Origin: Bufo bufo
Taxonomy: Eukaryota > Chordata > Amphibia > Anura > Bufonidae
Direction of reading: 5' to 3'
DNA length: 64,000 bases
Assembly (NCBI RefSeq): GCF_905171765.1
Contig: NC_053392.1
Span: forward strand, 32,728,192 to 32,792,191
Shown: positions 21,991 through 32,777 of the stretch, in pieces
Position numbering within the stretch: the stretch's first letter is position 1
How the letters are laid out: the number at the start of each line of letters is the position of its first letter
The notes under the pieces: model-generated
What the model saw: only the letters and a program-made list of their open reading frames with translations
Told to the model about the DNA's origin: nothing
Database searches by the model: none
Position numbers and translations under genes: made by a program

Positions 21991-23446
21991 TTGAGAAATA
22001 TGAGGAGAGCTTCAAATAAGGGACGTGGCCCCGGTAGTGGTGTTGCTGGTGGAGCTCCTGTTGCAAGGCGAGGACGTGGTCGATCTGTGCCAGCTACACG
22101 CACAAATGAAACACCTTCCTCAGGTGCGAGTAGGCGACAGAACCTGCAGCGGTATTTGGTCGGGCCTAATGCGGCTCTACGAATGCTGAGGCCAGAACAA
22201 ATACAGACGATAGTAGATTCGGTTGCTGAAAGTGCCTCCAGTTCCTTCACATTGTCTCCCACCCAGTCTCCTGCTGAAAGATCAGAGTTGGCACCTGAAG
22301 TCGATGTCCATCAGTCTTTCACCTCACCCCCTTGCAAATCAACCAAGCAGTCTGAGCCCCAAGTCATGCAGCAGTCTCTTCTGCTTTTTGATGATTCTTT
22401 TAGCAGGGTTTCCAAAGGCCATCCACCTAGCCCTGCCCCAGAAGTGGAAGAGATTGAGTGCACCGATGCCCAACGACTTATGTTTCAAGATGAGTACATG
22501 GGAGGACCATCGCAGCACGTCTCGGATGATGACGAAACACAGGTGACACCTGCTGTGGCTTTCGAAAGTGTACAGACCGACAAGGAGGGCAGGGGTGAAG
22601 ACTAGGTGGAAGATGATGTGGAGGAGGATGAGGTCCTTGACCCCACATGGAATCAAGATCATGCAAATGACCGGTGTAGTTTGGAGGAAGAGGCGGTGGT
22701 CACACAGAGCCACCAGCACAGCAGAAGAGGGAGCAGGGTGCAAAAGCGGAGCGGCCGTTCCCTAGACAGTACGTCTGCTACTGCCCACCGCAGCAAGAGA
22801 CCGAGCACACCAAAGCCAGCTCGAAGGAGTTCCCTGGCGTTGCAGTTCTTCAGACAATGTGCTGACTACAACACACGAGTGGTTTGCACGCTGTGCAATC
22901 AGAGCCTGAAGCGAGGCATAAACTTTCTTAACCTGAGCACAACCTGCATGACCAGGCATCTAAGTGCAAAGCACGAGCTGCAGTGGAGTAGACACCTCAA
23001 AAACCAAGAAAGATCTCTGGCTCCTGCTTCCTCTTCTGCTGCAGTCTCAACCTCTTCATCCACTTCTGGAGTAACAGTGCCACCTGCCACCCCACAAACA
23101 GAGGATATGCCAGCAACAACACCATCTGGGTCACCAAGGATCTACAGAATGTCCCACGGAAGCGTTCCGCTCTCCATCTCCAAAACACTGGAGCATTTCA
23201 AAATTACTGGCCTTTGAAATGCTGTCATTCCGTCTGGTGGAGTCGGAGAGTTTTAAAAGCCTTATGGCGGTGGCTGTCCCACAGTACGTCATGCCAGCCG
23301 CCACTACTTTTCCAGGCGTGCCATCCCTTCCCTGCACAACCAAGTGGGGGACAAAATCAGGTGTGCACTGCGCAACGCCATCTGTGGCAAGGTTCCACTC
23401 ACTACGGATACGTGGACCAGTAAGCACGGTCAGGGACGCTAGATCT
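21991..23446 (+). pseudogene. hAT transposase N-terminal half, disrupted (copy 2)
   Basis: Related to the transposase at 5573-2144. Starts with MRRASNKGRGPG, then the conserved YLVGPNAALRMLRPEQ stretch and a BED finger (LALQFFRQC, CTLC, TRHLSAKHELQWSRHL). Three lesions are visible. A TAG at 22603-22605 replaces the Trp codon seen in copy 1 (DWVEDD against D-stop-VEDD). A deletion near 23195-23215 removes about 20 codons before EMLSFRLV and changes frame. The gene then ends abruptly at 23446 where another element starts. Confidence 0.8.
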
Positions 23447-24049
23447 CCCTAATAGAGATGGCCCGAATAGTTCGCCGGCGAATAGTTCCCGGCGACCATA
23501 GCTTGTTCGCCGCGGCGGGCGAACATATGCGATGTTCGGTCCGCCCCCTATACATCATCATTGAGTAAACTTTGACCCTGTACCTCACAGTCAGCAGACA
23601 CATTCCAGCCAATCAGCAGCAGACCCTCCCTCCCAGACCCTCCCACCTCCAGAACAGCATCCATTTTAGATTCATTCGGAATCTGCATTCTCAGTGAGAG
23701 GAGGGACAGTTCTGCTGCTGCTGATCTAATAGGGAAAGCGTTAGCTAGGGCAGTGTTCTGTGTCCACAGACTCATCTGCTGTAAGGACAGCGTCCTCACA
23801 GCACCCCAAAAAGCCCTTTTCAGGGCTGGTACATCAGTCTGCTTTTCTTTTTTCTTTTTTATATATACATATATTGCAGTTGCCTGCCCGTGTGTGAGAG
23901 GCTGCAGGCTCAGTCACAGACAGTACTGTGTGCACACCATTCATACAGGGTGTGACAGAAAATACCTCGCAGATAAAAAAAAATTCTATTTAATATTTTT
24001 CTGTGATCTAATCCCATTTGCAAGCCCGTGTGTGTCAGGACTTTTTATT
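23447..24049 (+). mobile_element. hAT-like MITE with gttcgc motifs, copy 1
   Basis: Begins tagagatggcccgaatagtt and carries subterminal gttcgcc/ggcgaac motifs (23465-23540), then a unique-looking body. The first 165 bases are almost identical to 27885-28050. Preceded by ctccctaa. No coding sequence recognised. Its right end is obscured by the LINE starting near 24050. Confidence 0.5.
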
Positions 24050-24399
24050 TAAAACAATACCATGACTATTCCGAAAGAAGGACTTAACCCGGCTAGACTC
24101 CCACCCCACACCCCTTCTACATTCATAGTACCCATTCATGCACATCCATACACTATTTACAGATTTACAGATCAACATATTTAGATGACTGAGACAAAAC
24201 TAAAGAATAAATAAATTAAAAGACAACAATATATACAAGACCTATCCACAACCCTAAATCTAACTTATAACTCATCACCCGTCCCCACATAACACACCAA
24301 ACCGGTCTCCCACAGAAGTTCAAGAGGATAACCCCGAGCTTCTCCCGTTCCATAGTTCTCCCCAGTCGGACTGGGGCTGACCAGTTTGTAAGAGGGGAA

Positions 24400-24463
24400 A
24401 AAAAAGTTTTTTTTTTTTTTTTATATATATATATTTTTTTTTTATTATTATACACACACATAA

Positions 24464-24502
<39 letters not shown>
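24400..24502. repeat. Poly(T)/(TA)n simple repeats
   Basis: T-runs alternate with (ta)n, ending in about 13 ta dinucleotides at 24470-24500, within the 3' UTR of the Tx1-type LINE. Confidence 0.9.
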
Positions 24503-24504
<2 letters not shown>

Positions 24505-24736
24505 ACCCCCCCATTCCCCCCTCCCAACCTGACTAGCCCAAAAACATTAAGTCCCTAAATAGTCAACTTACACATATACAATATACTTATCATATAATAC
24601 ATGATACATGACACAAAATCAGACTTTTCAGCTATGGTTCAGTGCCTGTAAACCAAACCATCCTGCTTCATCATAAAACAAAACAAAAATCTAATAGTGT
24701 CATGCCAGCCCACCACCAGGGCTGAGAGTTATTCGG

Positions 24737-27700
24737 TTAGTGTACCCTGAAACAAAAGCCCCTCCACAGATGAGAGACTTTAGGGCCACCCAACCTTTCG
24801 TTCTCAAGAGAGCGCACTTTATCCAGGTCACCCATGATGTTCCTATAAACCGTCTCCACTGGGAGGACTTTAGAACTCGTCGACACAAGACACCTTGCGC
24901 ACCAAATGTGATACCTGACCACTGCGCTAACTAGGAATAAAGTGCTACGGTCCCGTCCACCTAAGTCTTTTAACACACCATAGGCCCACTCTGCATAGGA
25001 TAGGGCAGCCAGCCTAGGCCAGCTGATGGAAGTCCCCACCCTTTTGTAGACCTCTATATTAAAAGGACAGTGAAGCAAGAAATGGTCCATACTTTCCAGC
25101 ACAGCACCGCACTCCTCCCGGGGACAACCCCTTTCCTCAGAGTTTCTACACTTCACATTATCCCTTACATATAGCTTACCATGGAAGCAGCGCCAAGCCA
25201 CATCCCAAACTTTCAAGGGGATCCTCACCGAATTTAATAAAGTCAACCCGCCCTCTAGATCCCGACTTGGGCAATCCTTCAAGGCCAACGGAGGCTGGAA
25301 GAAAGTAGACAGGACCTTAAAATCAAGGTTGAACCTCGACTTGGTCTCTATCTCTCCCCTCCCGAGTCCCCATTGCTTTATAATTCTCAGGACCGGGGCA
25401 ACATAAGCCGGGAGATATCTCTGCCTTGACGAGCGTAGGTCTTTCACACGCCCTCCTGTCTCCCATTCCTGGAAGAAGGGCCGAAACCATTCCCTACAGG
25501 AATTCACCCACCAAGGAGCCCTCTCCATCCAGAGGATTGCAATATTAGCTTTTAAGAAGGTATTCGTTAGGAATACCACTGGGTTGACCATATCCAACCC
25601 ACCTAGTCTCCTTGGTCGGTAAGTGACATCTCTCTTGACTGGGTTCAGCCTGTTTCACCATAACATCTGGAAAAACAGGCTGTAGACCGTTGCCCAGAGA
25701 GAGCCTGGCAGGACACAGACAGTGGCCAAGTACAATAGTACCGGGATCAGATAAGCCTTGCACAGGTGAACCCTTTCCCTGAGGGTCAAAGACCAACCCT
25801 TCCAGCGGTCCACCTTTTGACCAACATCTTTCAGTCTGCCTTCCCAATTTTTCTGATGATAGTCCTCATCCTGGCCAAAATTGATGCTGAGAACTTTGAC
25901 AGTTTTCTGAGGTTCTGGGAGAGTGCCCTGGAGATCAAAAGCAGGATCTCCTTCTCCCAACCAGAGAGTTTTGCATTTATCAAGGTTGATCTGAGACCCA
26001 GAAACCTCTGAATAACGGTCCACTTCCGACATCACCCACCCCACCTCCTCACCAGAAGAGGCGAAAATGGTGACATCATCCGCATACGCTACCACCCTCA
26101 AAGACGGCCCCCTTGCCCCCGCCAGTTCCATCCCCACCCCTGCTAACGGTCCACGATCTACCCTTCTAATGAAGGGATCGATCGCAAACACATACAACAA
26201 GGGGCTTAAGGGACATCCTTGACGGACACCGGAAGTCACCTCGAAGGGCTGTCCTGACCAACCATTAACCAACGGGAAGCTCTCAGCCCCTTTGTACAAA
26301 GCCTTTAGCCAATTCACAAACCTCCCCGGCAGACCATACCACAAAAGGACGGACCACAGGTACTCGTGGTTCACCCGGTCAAAAGCTTTAGCCTGATCCA
26401 AAGTCAAAAGAAACCCCTTCCAAAGGCCCGCCCTGCCCCACTCCACGGCCTCTCGGACACTGAGAACGGCGCTAAAAGTGCTCCGACCGGGAACTGTGCA
26501 GTGATGAGCCCCCGAAAGAAGTCTCGGTGCAAACTTCACCAATCTATTAAAAAGTATTTTTGCCAGGATCTTTCTGTCCGTATTGAGAAGCGATATGGGT
26601 CTCCAATTCTCAATACGGGATGGATCTTTGCCCTTTGACAGAATAATCAGGGCTGACTTACCCATTGACTTTGGTAAAGTGCCCGAGGAAAGACCTCAGT
26701 CAAAGGAGACCGAGGAAAGACCTCAGTCAGACTCATTAAAGACCTCAGTCAAACAAGGAACTAACTGTTCCTTGAAAGTCCTGTACCACTGAGATGTTAA
26801 GCCATCCGGACCTGGCGATTTCTTGGGCCTAAGCCCTTCAATGACCAGTCTCACTTCCTCTTCCCTGATTAGTTCAGACAAAACATCAAGAGAGGGGTCG
26901 ATTCCTGCCTTGGGAACAGCTTCAGCCAAGAAAGCTGAAAACTTGTCCCGATCTAGTTCTTTCCTACTCAAGAGGTGAGAGTAGAAAGACCTGACCACCT
27001 CCAGGATCCCTGATTTGGACCTATTCAGGGATCCTGTACTATCAATCAGGCCTGTCACCAGCTTACGTTTTACTGACATCTTACAGTTGCCATAAGGGTT
27101 GGGCGAGCGGTACTTCCCAAAATCCCTCTCGACAACCAAAGATGCGTACCTATCGTACTGACACCTCTTAAGCAAGGACTTCACACGAGAGATATCCTCA
27201 CGGCTACCTCCCGTCGAGAGCAGACTTTCAAGTTTCTTCCTCAGTTCCTGGTACAGATTATTTCTGTCTTGGCACCTGAGGTACGAAAGCTCTCTGAAAA
27301 ACCTTGCCGTCCTTGTTTTAAACATCTCCCACCACTCTGACTTACTGTTGCAGAGATCCACTAACGGTTCCTGGCCCTGAAAGAACTCCTTGAAGGATTG
27401 TCTTATTGTCGCATCTTCCAGGAGAGATGAATTCAACTTCCACAAACCTCTGCCCATACAGGGGGTCTCTGCAACATTCAAAGAAAAACAAATTAAACAG
27501 TGATCGGAGAAAACCACTTCCTCAGTCTCCAAGACCGAGAAAACAGCTTCCCCCTTCAAATAAAACCTATCTATCCTAGACCTATGGCTACCTTGATGAA
27601 AGATGAAGTCCACGTGGTCTGGCTTATGCTTTAAATGAGCATCCACCAGACTAGCTTCCTCAGCTATCTTACTCAATACAACGCCATCAGTATCCAGCCT

Positions 27701-27884
27701 GACTCTGGAGCCTCCCCTATCACAGACTCTTGTCACATTGTTGAAGTCTCCACCAAAGATCACCTGACGGCTGGAAAAAAGGTAAGGTTTAATCCTCATG
27801 AGGAGACATTTACGATCCCACCTAGTTTGTGGACCATAGATGTTAATGAGCCTCAGCTCTTGTCCTCCCAGCTCTTGTCCTCCC
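24737..27884 (-). pseudogene. Tx1-type LINE ORF2 (endonuclease and reverse transcriptase), disrupted
   Basis: Seen in order on the minus strand: endonuclease remnants (LINIYGPQ, FGGDFNNV, HVDFIFH, SRIDRFY, FSDHCLI), the pre-RT motif KKSPGPDGLTSQWY, RT motifs NWRPISLLNTD, LTLDQAKAFDRVNHEYLW, SGVRQGCPLSPLLY and the catalytic YADD (near 26080), then a long C-terminal domain to 24737. All pieces lie in the same frame. Two lesions break it: a short tandem duplication of gaggaaagacctcagtc around 26693-26750 introduces stops just before the RT, and a single TGA lies near 25654. Without these, the frame is open from the truncated 5' end to the natural stop. Confidence 0.85.
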
Positions 27885-28050
27885 TAATAGAGATGGCCCG
27901 AATAGTTCGCCGGCGAATAGTTCCCGGCGAACATAGCTTGTTCGCGTTCGCCGCGGCGGGCGAACATATGCGATGTTCGGTCCGCCCCCTATACATCATC
28001 ATTGAGTAAACTTTGACCCTGTACCTCACAGTCAGCAGACACATTCTATT
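27885..28050 (+). mobile_element. hAT-like MITE, copy 2 (internally deleted)
   Basis: Repeats 23447-23605 with one substitution and one 6-base difference, then jumps at cattc to tatttaatattt, a sequence found at 23985-23997 in copy 1. That is what an internal deletion between short attc repeats would give. Both copies are preceded by ctccctaa. Confidence 0.6.
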
Positions 28051-28059
28051 TAATATTTA

Positions 28060-28460
28060 ATATACGCAACCGTCGCGTCCTCCCAAAAGGTAGCTTCGAC
28101 CGACACGTGTATATTGATGCAATCGGGGTCCCAAGAGGGGTCCCTGATGAATTCAAGGCCAGAGGTCAGGTGGCAGCAGGATTTGAATCCATAATTCTCC
28201 ACATAACAATCAACAAAAATGTAGACTGGATCAACTATATTTACTATAATAGCAATAGTTGCAACATGTATCCTACCATGTGTACGGAAACTGATAATGA
28301 AAGGAGTATCAAATATGTCCTTTTATGAGACTCTGCTGCCTAATCCTGAAGACAACTCACATGAAGGATATAGAAAATATCTGGCGGTATACAGGGAAAA
28401 GGGCAAGGGTAAGAACCATATTATCTAAGAAATTTGGTTCTAAGAGGGGATTGAAGGGAA
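28060..28460 (+). pseudogene. Endogenous retrovirus env (transmembrane subunit) fragment
   Basis: The plus-strand frame 28107-28328 carries short phrases (GVPRGVPDEFKA, ITINKNVDWINYIYY) that I recognise as typical of the ectodomain of a retroviral transmembrane Env protein. It is only about 70 codons and is followed by non-homologous sequence and a polypurine stretch (agaggggattgaagggaaa, 28442-28460) directly before a putative LTR. The 5' part of the gene and all of gag and pol are absent. It is an old, broken copy with no coding potential. Confidence 0.55.
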
Positions 28461-28865
28461 ATGTGACTCCATCTTGTCTTCTCTTACATGTACAGAATTG
28501 TTATAATATCTCACCCACGCACTTCACATCCCCCCGCTGTGAGTTAGGTTCACTTATCTGTCTCAGGACAAATTCTGGGAATCTCCCAGAACTAGAACAA
28601 ATGTTCTGTCTCATTCAGGGTCATTCGGCACAACTGCGTACATTCTTATATGTGACGTATTACATACCCATAAAAGGATGTTCCGATAGTATCTGTATGA
28701 GCACCAATGTTTATCATTTATGATTGGTTTAATGCTGTTCTTATGCAAACTTTTCTACTGCCTATATAAGGCCAACTATAGCATAATAAAGTTAGTGTTT
28801 CTCAGTCATGTGTGTGTCTATTATTGCCAACTGAGAAACATCTCTCCTGACGTCAGTGTCTCAAA
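28461..28865 (+). repeat. Putative 3' LTR of the ERV fragment
   Basis: Starts TGTGACTCCATCTTG immediately after the purine tract. Contains a TATA box (ctatataagg, 28762-28771), a poly(A) signal (aataaa, 28790-28795) and a following R/U5-like region. The exact 3' boundary is uncertain; the adjoining L1 fragment begins near 28870. No partner LTR is in the window. Confidence 0.5.
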
Positions 28866-28869
28866 CCAA

Positions 28870-30059
28870 GGTCCAGAAAGGTCCAAATCCTTTCATAAGG
28901 GACCTATGGTTCTTGAGCAAGTCTCTTTGGAGTTAGCTGGCGTCCCCTTTTACTAGCTTTTTGAGCTTTGGGGATTTGTTGCAGTGTAAAAGGTATTATT
29001 GTAGGGACCTCTGGAAGTGCGGCGATGTCCTGAAATAAGTCTCAGTTATCAATCTTCAGAGGTGGAATTTGTAGAACTTCATACATTTCATCCAGGTCAG
29101 AGTGGGTCGAGATGTTGGAGCGGCGCCCAGCCAGGGAAAAGGAGAGACCAAACGGAAAGTTCCATTTGTACTGGATTCTGTTGGATCGTAGCCATTCTGT
29201 CAGAGGTTTCAGGGTCCTGCTTTTTCTGAGCGTGGAAGGGGCTAGATCTTGGTATATGGATATCTGCGCACCTTCAAATAAAATAGGACGGTTCCTAGCA
29301 GCCTCTTGGACTGCCACTTTAACTTGGAAGTTGAGGAATTTGCAGATCACGTCCCCTAGGAGGGTCTTCTGGCTTGGGTTTAGGGCGCAGTGCTCTGTGA
29401 GCTCTCTCAATAATTATGTTGAGAGCATAATCCGGGCGCAGAGATTTTTCACCACAGCCGGTATGTCCCCAGGTGTAATAGTTTCTGGGATCCCTCTTAG
29501 GCGTAAGTTATTGCGGCGCCCCCTGTTTTCCTGGTCTTCCAGGGCATTATGCAGTTCGTTGAGGTATGTACTGCACTTTTGAAGCGAGCTGGTGGTGGCC
29601 TTCTGATGCTCTAAGATCATGGACTGGTGAGTTTCAAGTGCCTCCACCCTATCTCCCACTTGCATCATGTGCTGGTGCATAGCAGCGATTTCGCTGAGGA
29701 TCGGCTCCATGGCCTTGCATAGGGTTTGTTTTAAATAGTGCCTGCTTATGGGGAGGGCCCCTTTACCTTGCGGCTCTTCAGCATCGCTGTCGTCCTCCGA
29801 TCTATCCGGCGCGCTGGCTCTGTGCGGATGTGCCGGGGCCATCTTGGAGTCTCGTGCCACAAACGAGGAGGCCCCTTTCTTAATGAATATGTGCATTTCA
29901 CCCCCGCAAATTGGGTTTTGTTTGGGTGTTCCCCAGTCTTGGGTTTCCCAATTTTCACCATAATTGAGCTGGTAGCTTCAGATAGCAGGTGCTAATGACG
30001 GCTTGTGTAGCGGAGCTCAGAAGTGTGCAGCCATCTCTGACTGGCGCAAGCTCCACCCC
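28870..30059 (-). mobile_element. L1 LINE, 5' part only (5' UTR plus ORF1)
   Basis: On the minus strand the element starts at about 30059 with a GGGGGTGGAGC 5' end (compare GGGGTGCGAAG at 55524), giving a full-length 5' terminus. ORF1 then starts at 29961 (MVKIGKPKTG) and breaks off shortly after its natural stop. ORF2 is missing, the reverse of the usual 5' truncation. Confidence 0.7.
29042..29961 (-). pseudogene. L1 ORF1 protein (RNA-binding coiled-coil protein), frameshifted
   Basis: ORF1p packages LINE RNA. Seen: N terminus MVKIGKPKTG (29961), a central coiled-coil-like segment (MEPILSEIAAMHQHMMQVGD, ALETHQSMI), the RRM-leading phrase QENRGRRNNLRLRGIPE and the C-terminal domain (GDVICKFLNFQVK, ISIYQDLAPSTL, LKPLTEWLR). 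It now needs three frames (29961, 29896 and 29410), so it is not translatable as one protein. The second relative is at 55624-56658 on the plus strand. Confidence 0.82.
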
Positions 30060-30124
30060 CAATTATTATTTATTATTATTTTTTTTTATTTGTACGTATT
30101 TTATTTTATATCATTTCACTACTT

Positions 30125-31760
30125 TGTCAGTTAAATTTTCTGCTGAAATTCATCAATTTTTGGGTGTATAGTACCACTGCTATACCTAGTAGGCCGGTTA
30201 AAAAAAACTGTCATTTACATTTTCGGGTGAAATTCACCAATTTATACGTGTGATGTACCATTGCTATACCTAGTAGGCCGGTTAAAAAAAATAAAAAATT
30301 GTCAGTTACATTTTCAGTTGAAATTCTACCATTTTTGGGTGTAAAGTACCACTGCTATATACCTAGTAGACAGGTAAAAAAAAATAAAAAAAATTGTCAG
30401 TTACATTTTTGGGTGAAATTCACTAATTTTTGGGTGTATAGTACCAATGCTATACCTAGTAGGCCGGTTAAAAAATAAATAAATTGTCATTTACATTTTC
30501 GGGTGAAATTCTCCAATTTTTGGGTGTATAGTTCCACTGCTATACCTAGTAGGACGGTTAAAAAAAAAATTGTCATTTACATTTTCAGGTGAAATTCACC
30601 AATTTTTGGGTGGGATGTACCACTGCTATACCTAGTAGACAGGTTAAAGAATAAAAAAAATTGTCTGTTACATTTCATGGTGAAATTCGCCAATTTTTGG
30701 GTGTGATGTACCATTGCTATTCCTAGTAGGCCGGTTAAAAAAAAAAAAAAAATTATTATTTACATTTTCAGTTGAAATTCAACAATTTTTGGGTGTGAAG
30801 TACCACTGCTATATCTAAACAGGTAAAAAATAATAAAAAATTTCATTTACATTTTTGGGTGAAATTCACCAATTTTTGGGTGTATAGTTCTACTGCTATA
30901 CCTAGTAGGCCGGTTTAAAAAAAAATTTGTAATTTACATTTTCGGGTGAAATTCACCAATTTGTGGGTGTGAAGTACCACTGCTATACCTAGTAGACAGG
31001 TTAAAGAGGACCTTTCACTGATTATTACACTATGAACTAAGTATACAGACATGTAGAGCGGCGCCCGGGGATCTCACTGCACTTACTATTATCCCTGGGC
31101 GCCGCTCCGTTCTCCCGCTATGCCCTCCGGTATCTCCGCTCACTAAGTTATAGTAGGCGGAGATACCAGTCACTAAGTTATGGTAGGCGGAGTCTGCCCT
31201 TGTTCTGCTCTAGCGCTGGCCAATCGCAGCGCAGAGCTCACAGCCTGGGAGGTTATTTTCTCCCAGGCTGTGAGCTCTGCAATGCGATTGGCCAGCGCTA
31301 CAGAAGAACAAGGGCAGACTCCGCCTACCATAACTTAGTGAACGGAGATACTGGAGGGCATAGCAGGAGAACGGAGCGGCGCCCGGGGATAATAGTAAGT
31401 GCAGTGAGATCCCGGGCGCCGCTCTACATATCTGTATACTTAGTTCATAGTGTAATAATCGGTGAAAGGTCCTCTTTAAACAATAAAAAAAATTGTCTGT
31501 TACATTTTATGGTGAAATTCTGGGTGTAATATACCCCTCCTATACCTAGTTGCCAGCTTAATAAATATCAATCATTTTTATTTTACATTTTCGGTTGACA
31601 ATAAACATTTTTTTTCTGTCATAGACCCCTGCTCTACCAAGTAGACAGGTAAATACATTTCTGTAATTTTTTTGTTACATTCTTGGGTTGAAATTATACA
31701 ATTTTAGACGTGAATAAACCCCTGCTCTGCATAGGTGACAGGGAATACAATTTCTGAAAT
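30125..31760. repeat. Tandem array, about 90-bp unit, interrupted by a foldback element
   Basis: About ten units share ggtgaaattcaccaattttt, gggtgtatagtaccactgct and tatacctagtaggccggtta followed by an A-run, at intervals of 80-95 bases. The array is split at ttaa (31001-31004) by the foldback at 31005-31475 and resumes at 31480 with more diverged units. No gene. Confidence 0.85.
31005..31475. mobile_element. TTAA-target foldback MITE (471 bp)
   Basis: Seen: TTAA at 31001-31004 and 31476-31479; ends agaggacctttcac and gtgaaaggtcctct are exact inverses. Most of the element is one long palindrome: the outer arms carry gtagagcggcgcccggggat and its inverse, the inner arms ccttgttctgctctagcgct and its inverse-like partner. 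No coding capacity. A TTAA duplication fits piggyBac-type mobilisation. Confidence 0.85.
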
Positions 31761-32204
31761 GCTTCTTTATTTGATGCGCTCCACCTCCTTTGATTCAATG
31801 CTTAAACTTAAACAAGTTATACCACATTTGCACTTCAATAATTTGTCCCATATTTCCGCTATTCTCTTTTGTCCAACATTTGCGCCTCAATAGCTTTTCC
31901 CACATTTCCGCTTGACTCTTTTGGCCCACATTTGCGCCTCAATAGGTTTTCTGCTCGATTCCAATTTTTTTTAAATAAATTTATCTTCTATAAATTTGGT
32001 CTCTTTTTCTCACGCTCCCTCTCTGGCCTGGAACCCTGATTCCCCGCCACCCGTGATCACCATGGTAGGTGCATAAAAGAACATCGAAAGTAGATAGAGC
32101 AGATATCAAATTGGATCGTGAACATCACGGGGACATGCGACATGGTGGGGCAGTAAGTATGCACACGCCTACACGAACTGACTGACAGGGGTCAGCCCCT
32201 GCAA

Positions 32205-32769
32205 CTTCTGGGTCTCCAAATTCGGCATCTGGCCTGGGCTTGCCCTTTACTCCTTGGAGGTGCTGGCCTGCACTGCAGTCAGTGTATTGTCTAAACGTGT
32301 GTTTAGCACGGCAGGAGGGTTATATTTCCCAATGTTTTGGGGTGTACCCTAATTTAAAAAAATAAAAATAAATTTTAAACCAAAAAGCAGTGTAGGCTAC
32401 CTCCTTCACCGCCACTTCCACCTACACTGCCACATCCACCGCCTCCTCAACCTCCTACTCCATATGGACCTCGTCCTCCTAGATCAAGATTATAATTTTT
32501 TATTTTTACGTATTTTATGTTATTTAAAGTCATTTCCCTATGCACATTTGTTTGCAGTGCACTTGCCATGCTCTTAACCACATTTTGATGCCATTTGCAG
32601 CCCTCTAGCCCTTTCCATGACATTTTTACAGCCATTTTAGTGCTCAAAAGTTCGGGTCCCCATTGAGGGGTTCGGGTTCGGGGTCAAGTTCGGGTCCCGA
32701 ACTCAAACTTTTTTCTGAAGTTCGGCCGAACCCGTCAAACCCGAACATCCAGGTGTCCGCTCAACTCTA
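32205..32769 (+). mobile_element. hAT copy 3: 3' end with right terminus (internally deleted)
   Basis: 32205-32330 carries the plus-strand counterpart of the hAT dimerisation region (ttctgggtctccaaattcgg, then ggaggtgctggcctgcactg). It is followed by about 320 bp of shared 3' flank and the terminal block with gttcggg motifs (32648-32769), ending cgctcaactcta. The upstream region 31760-32205 has nothing recognisable, so most of the transposase is deleted. Confidence 0.65.
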
Positions 32770-32777
32770 ATAATAAT

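Larger units (their letters stand above)
20795..23446 (+). mobile_element. BED-finger hAT, truncated copy 2
   Basis: Begins with tagggttgagcgaacccgaa, the same terminus as copy 1, followed by the shared block containing gccatcacagccatgcctac and a 100-bp tandem array (21370-21985). The transposase starts at 21991. Homology stops at ctccctaa (23439-23446), inside the catalytic region, where a different MITE begins. The right half and right terminus are not in the window. Confidence 0.8.
24050..27884 (-). mobile_element. Tx1-type L1 LINE, 5'-truncated
   Basis: Minus-strand non-LTR retrotransposon: 3' UTR at about 24050-24736, with A/T-rich simple repeats at 24400-24500, then one long disrupted ORF2 from 24737 to 27884. 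The 5' end is cut inside the endonuclease domain. Two copies of a 15-16-base sequence (ctcttgtcctccc type) sit at the 5' junction. The protein resembles the Tx1 group first described from frogs, which supports an amphibian source. Confidence 0.82.
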
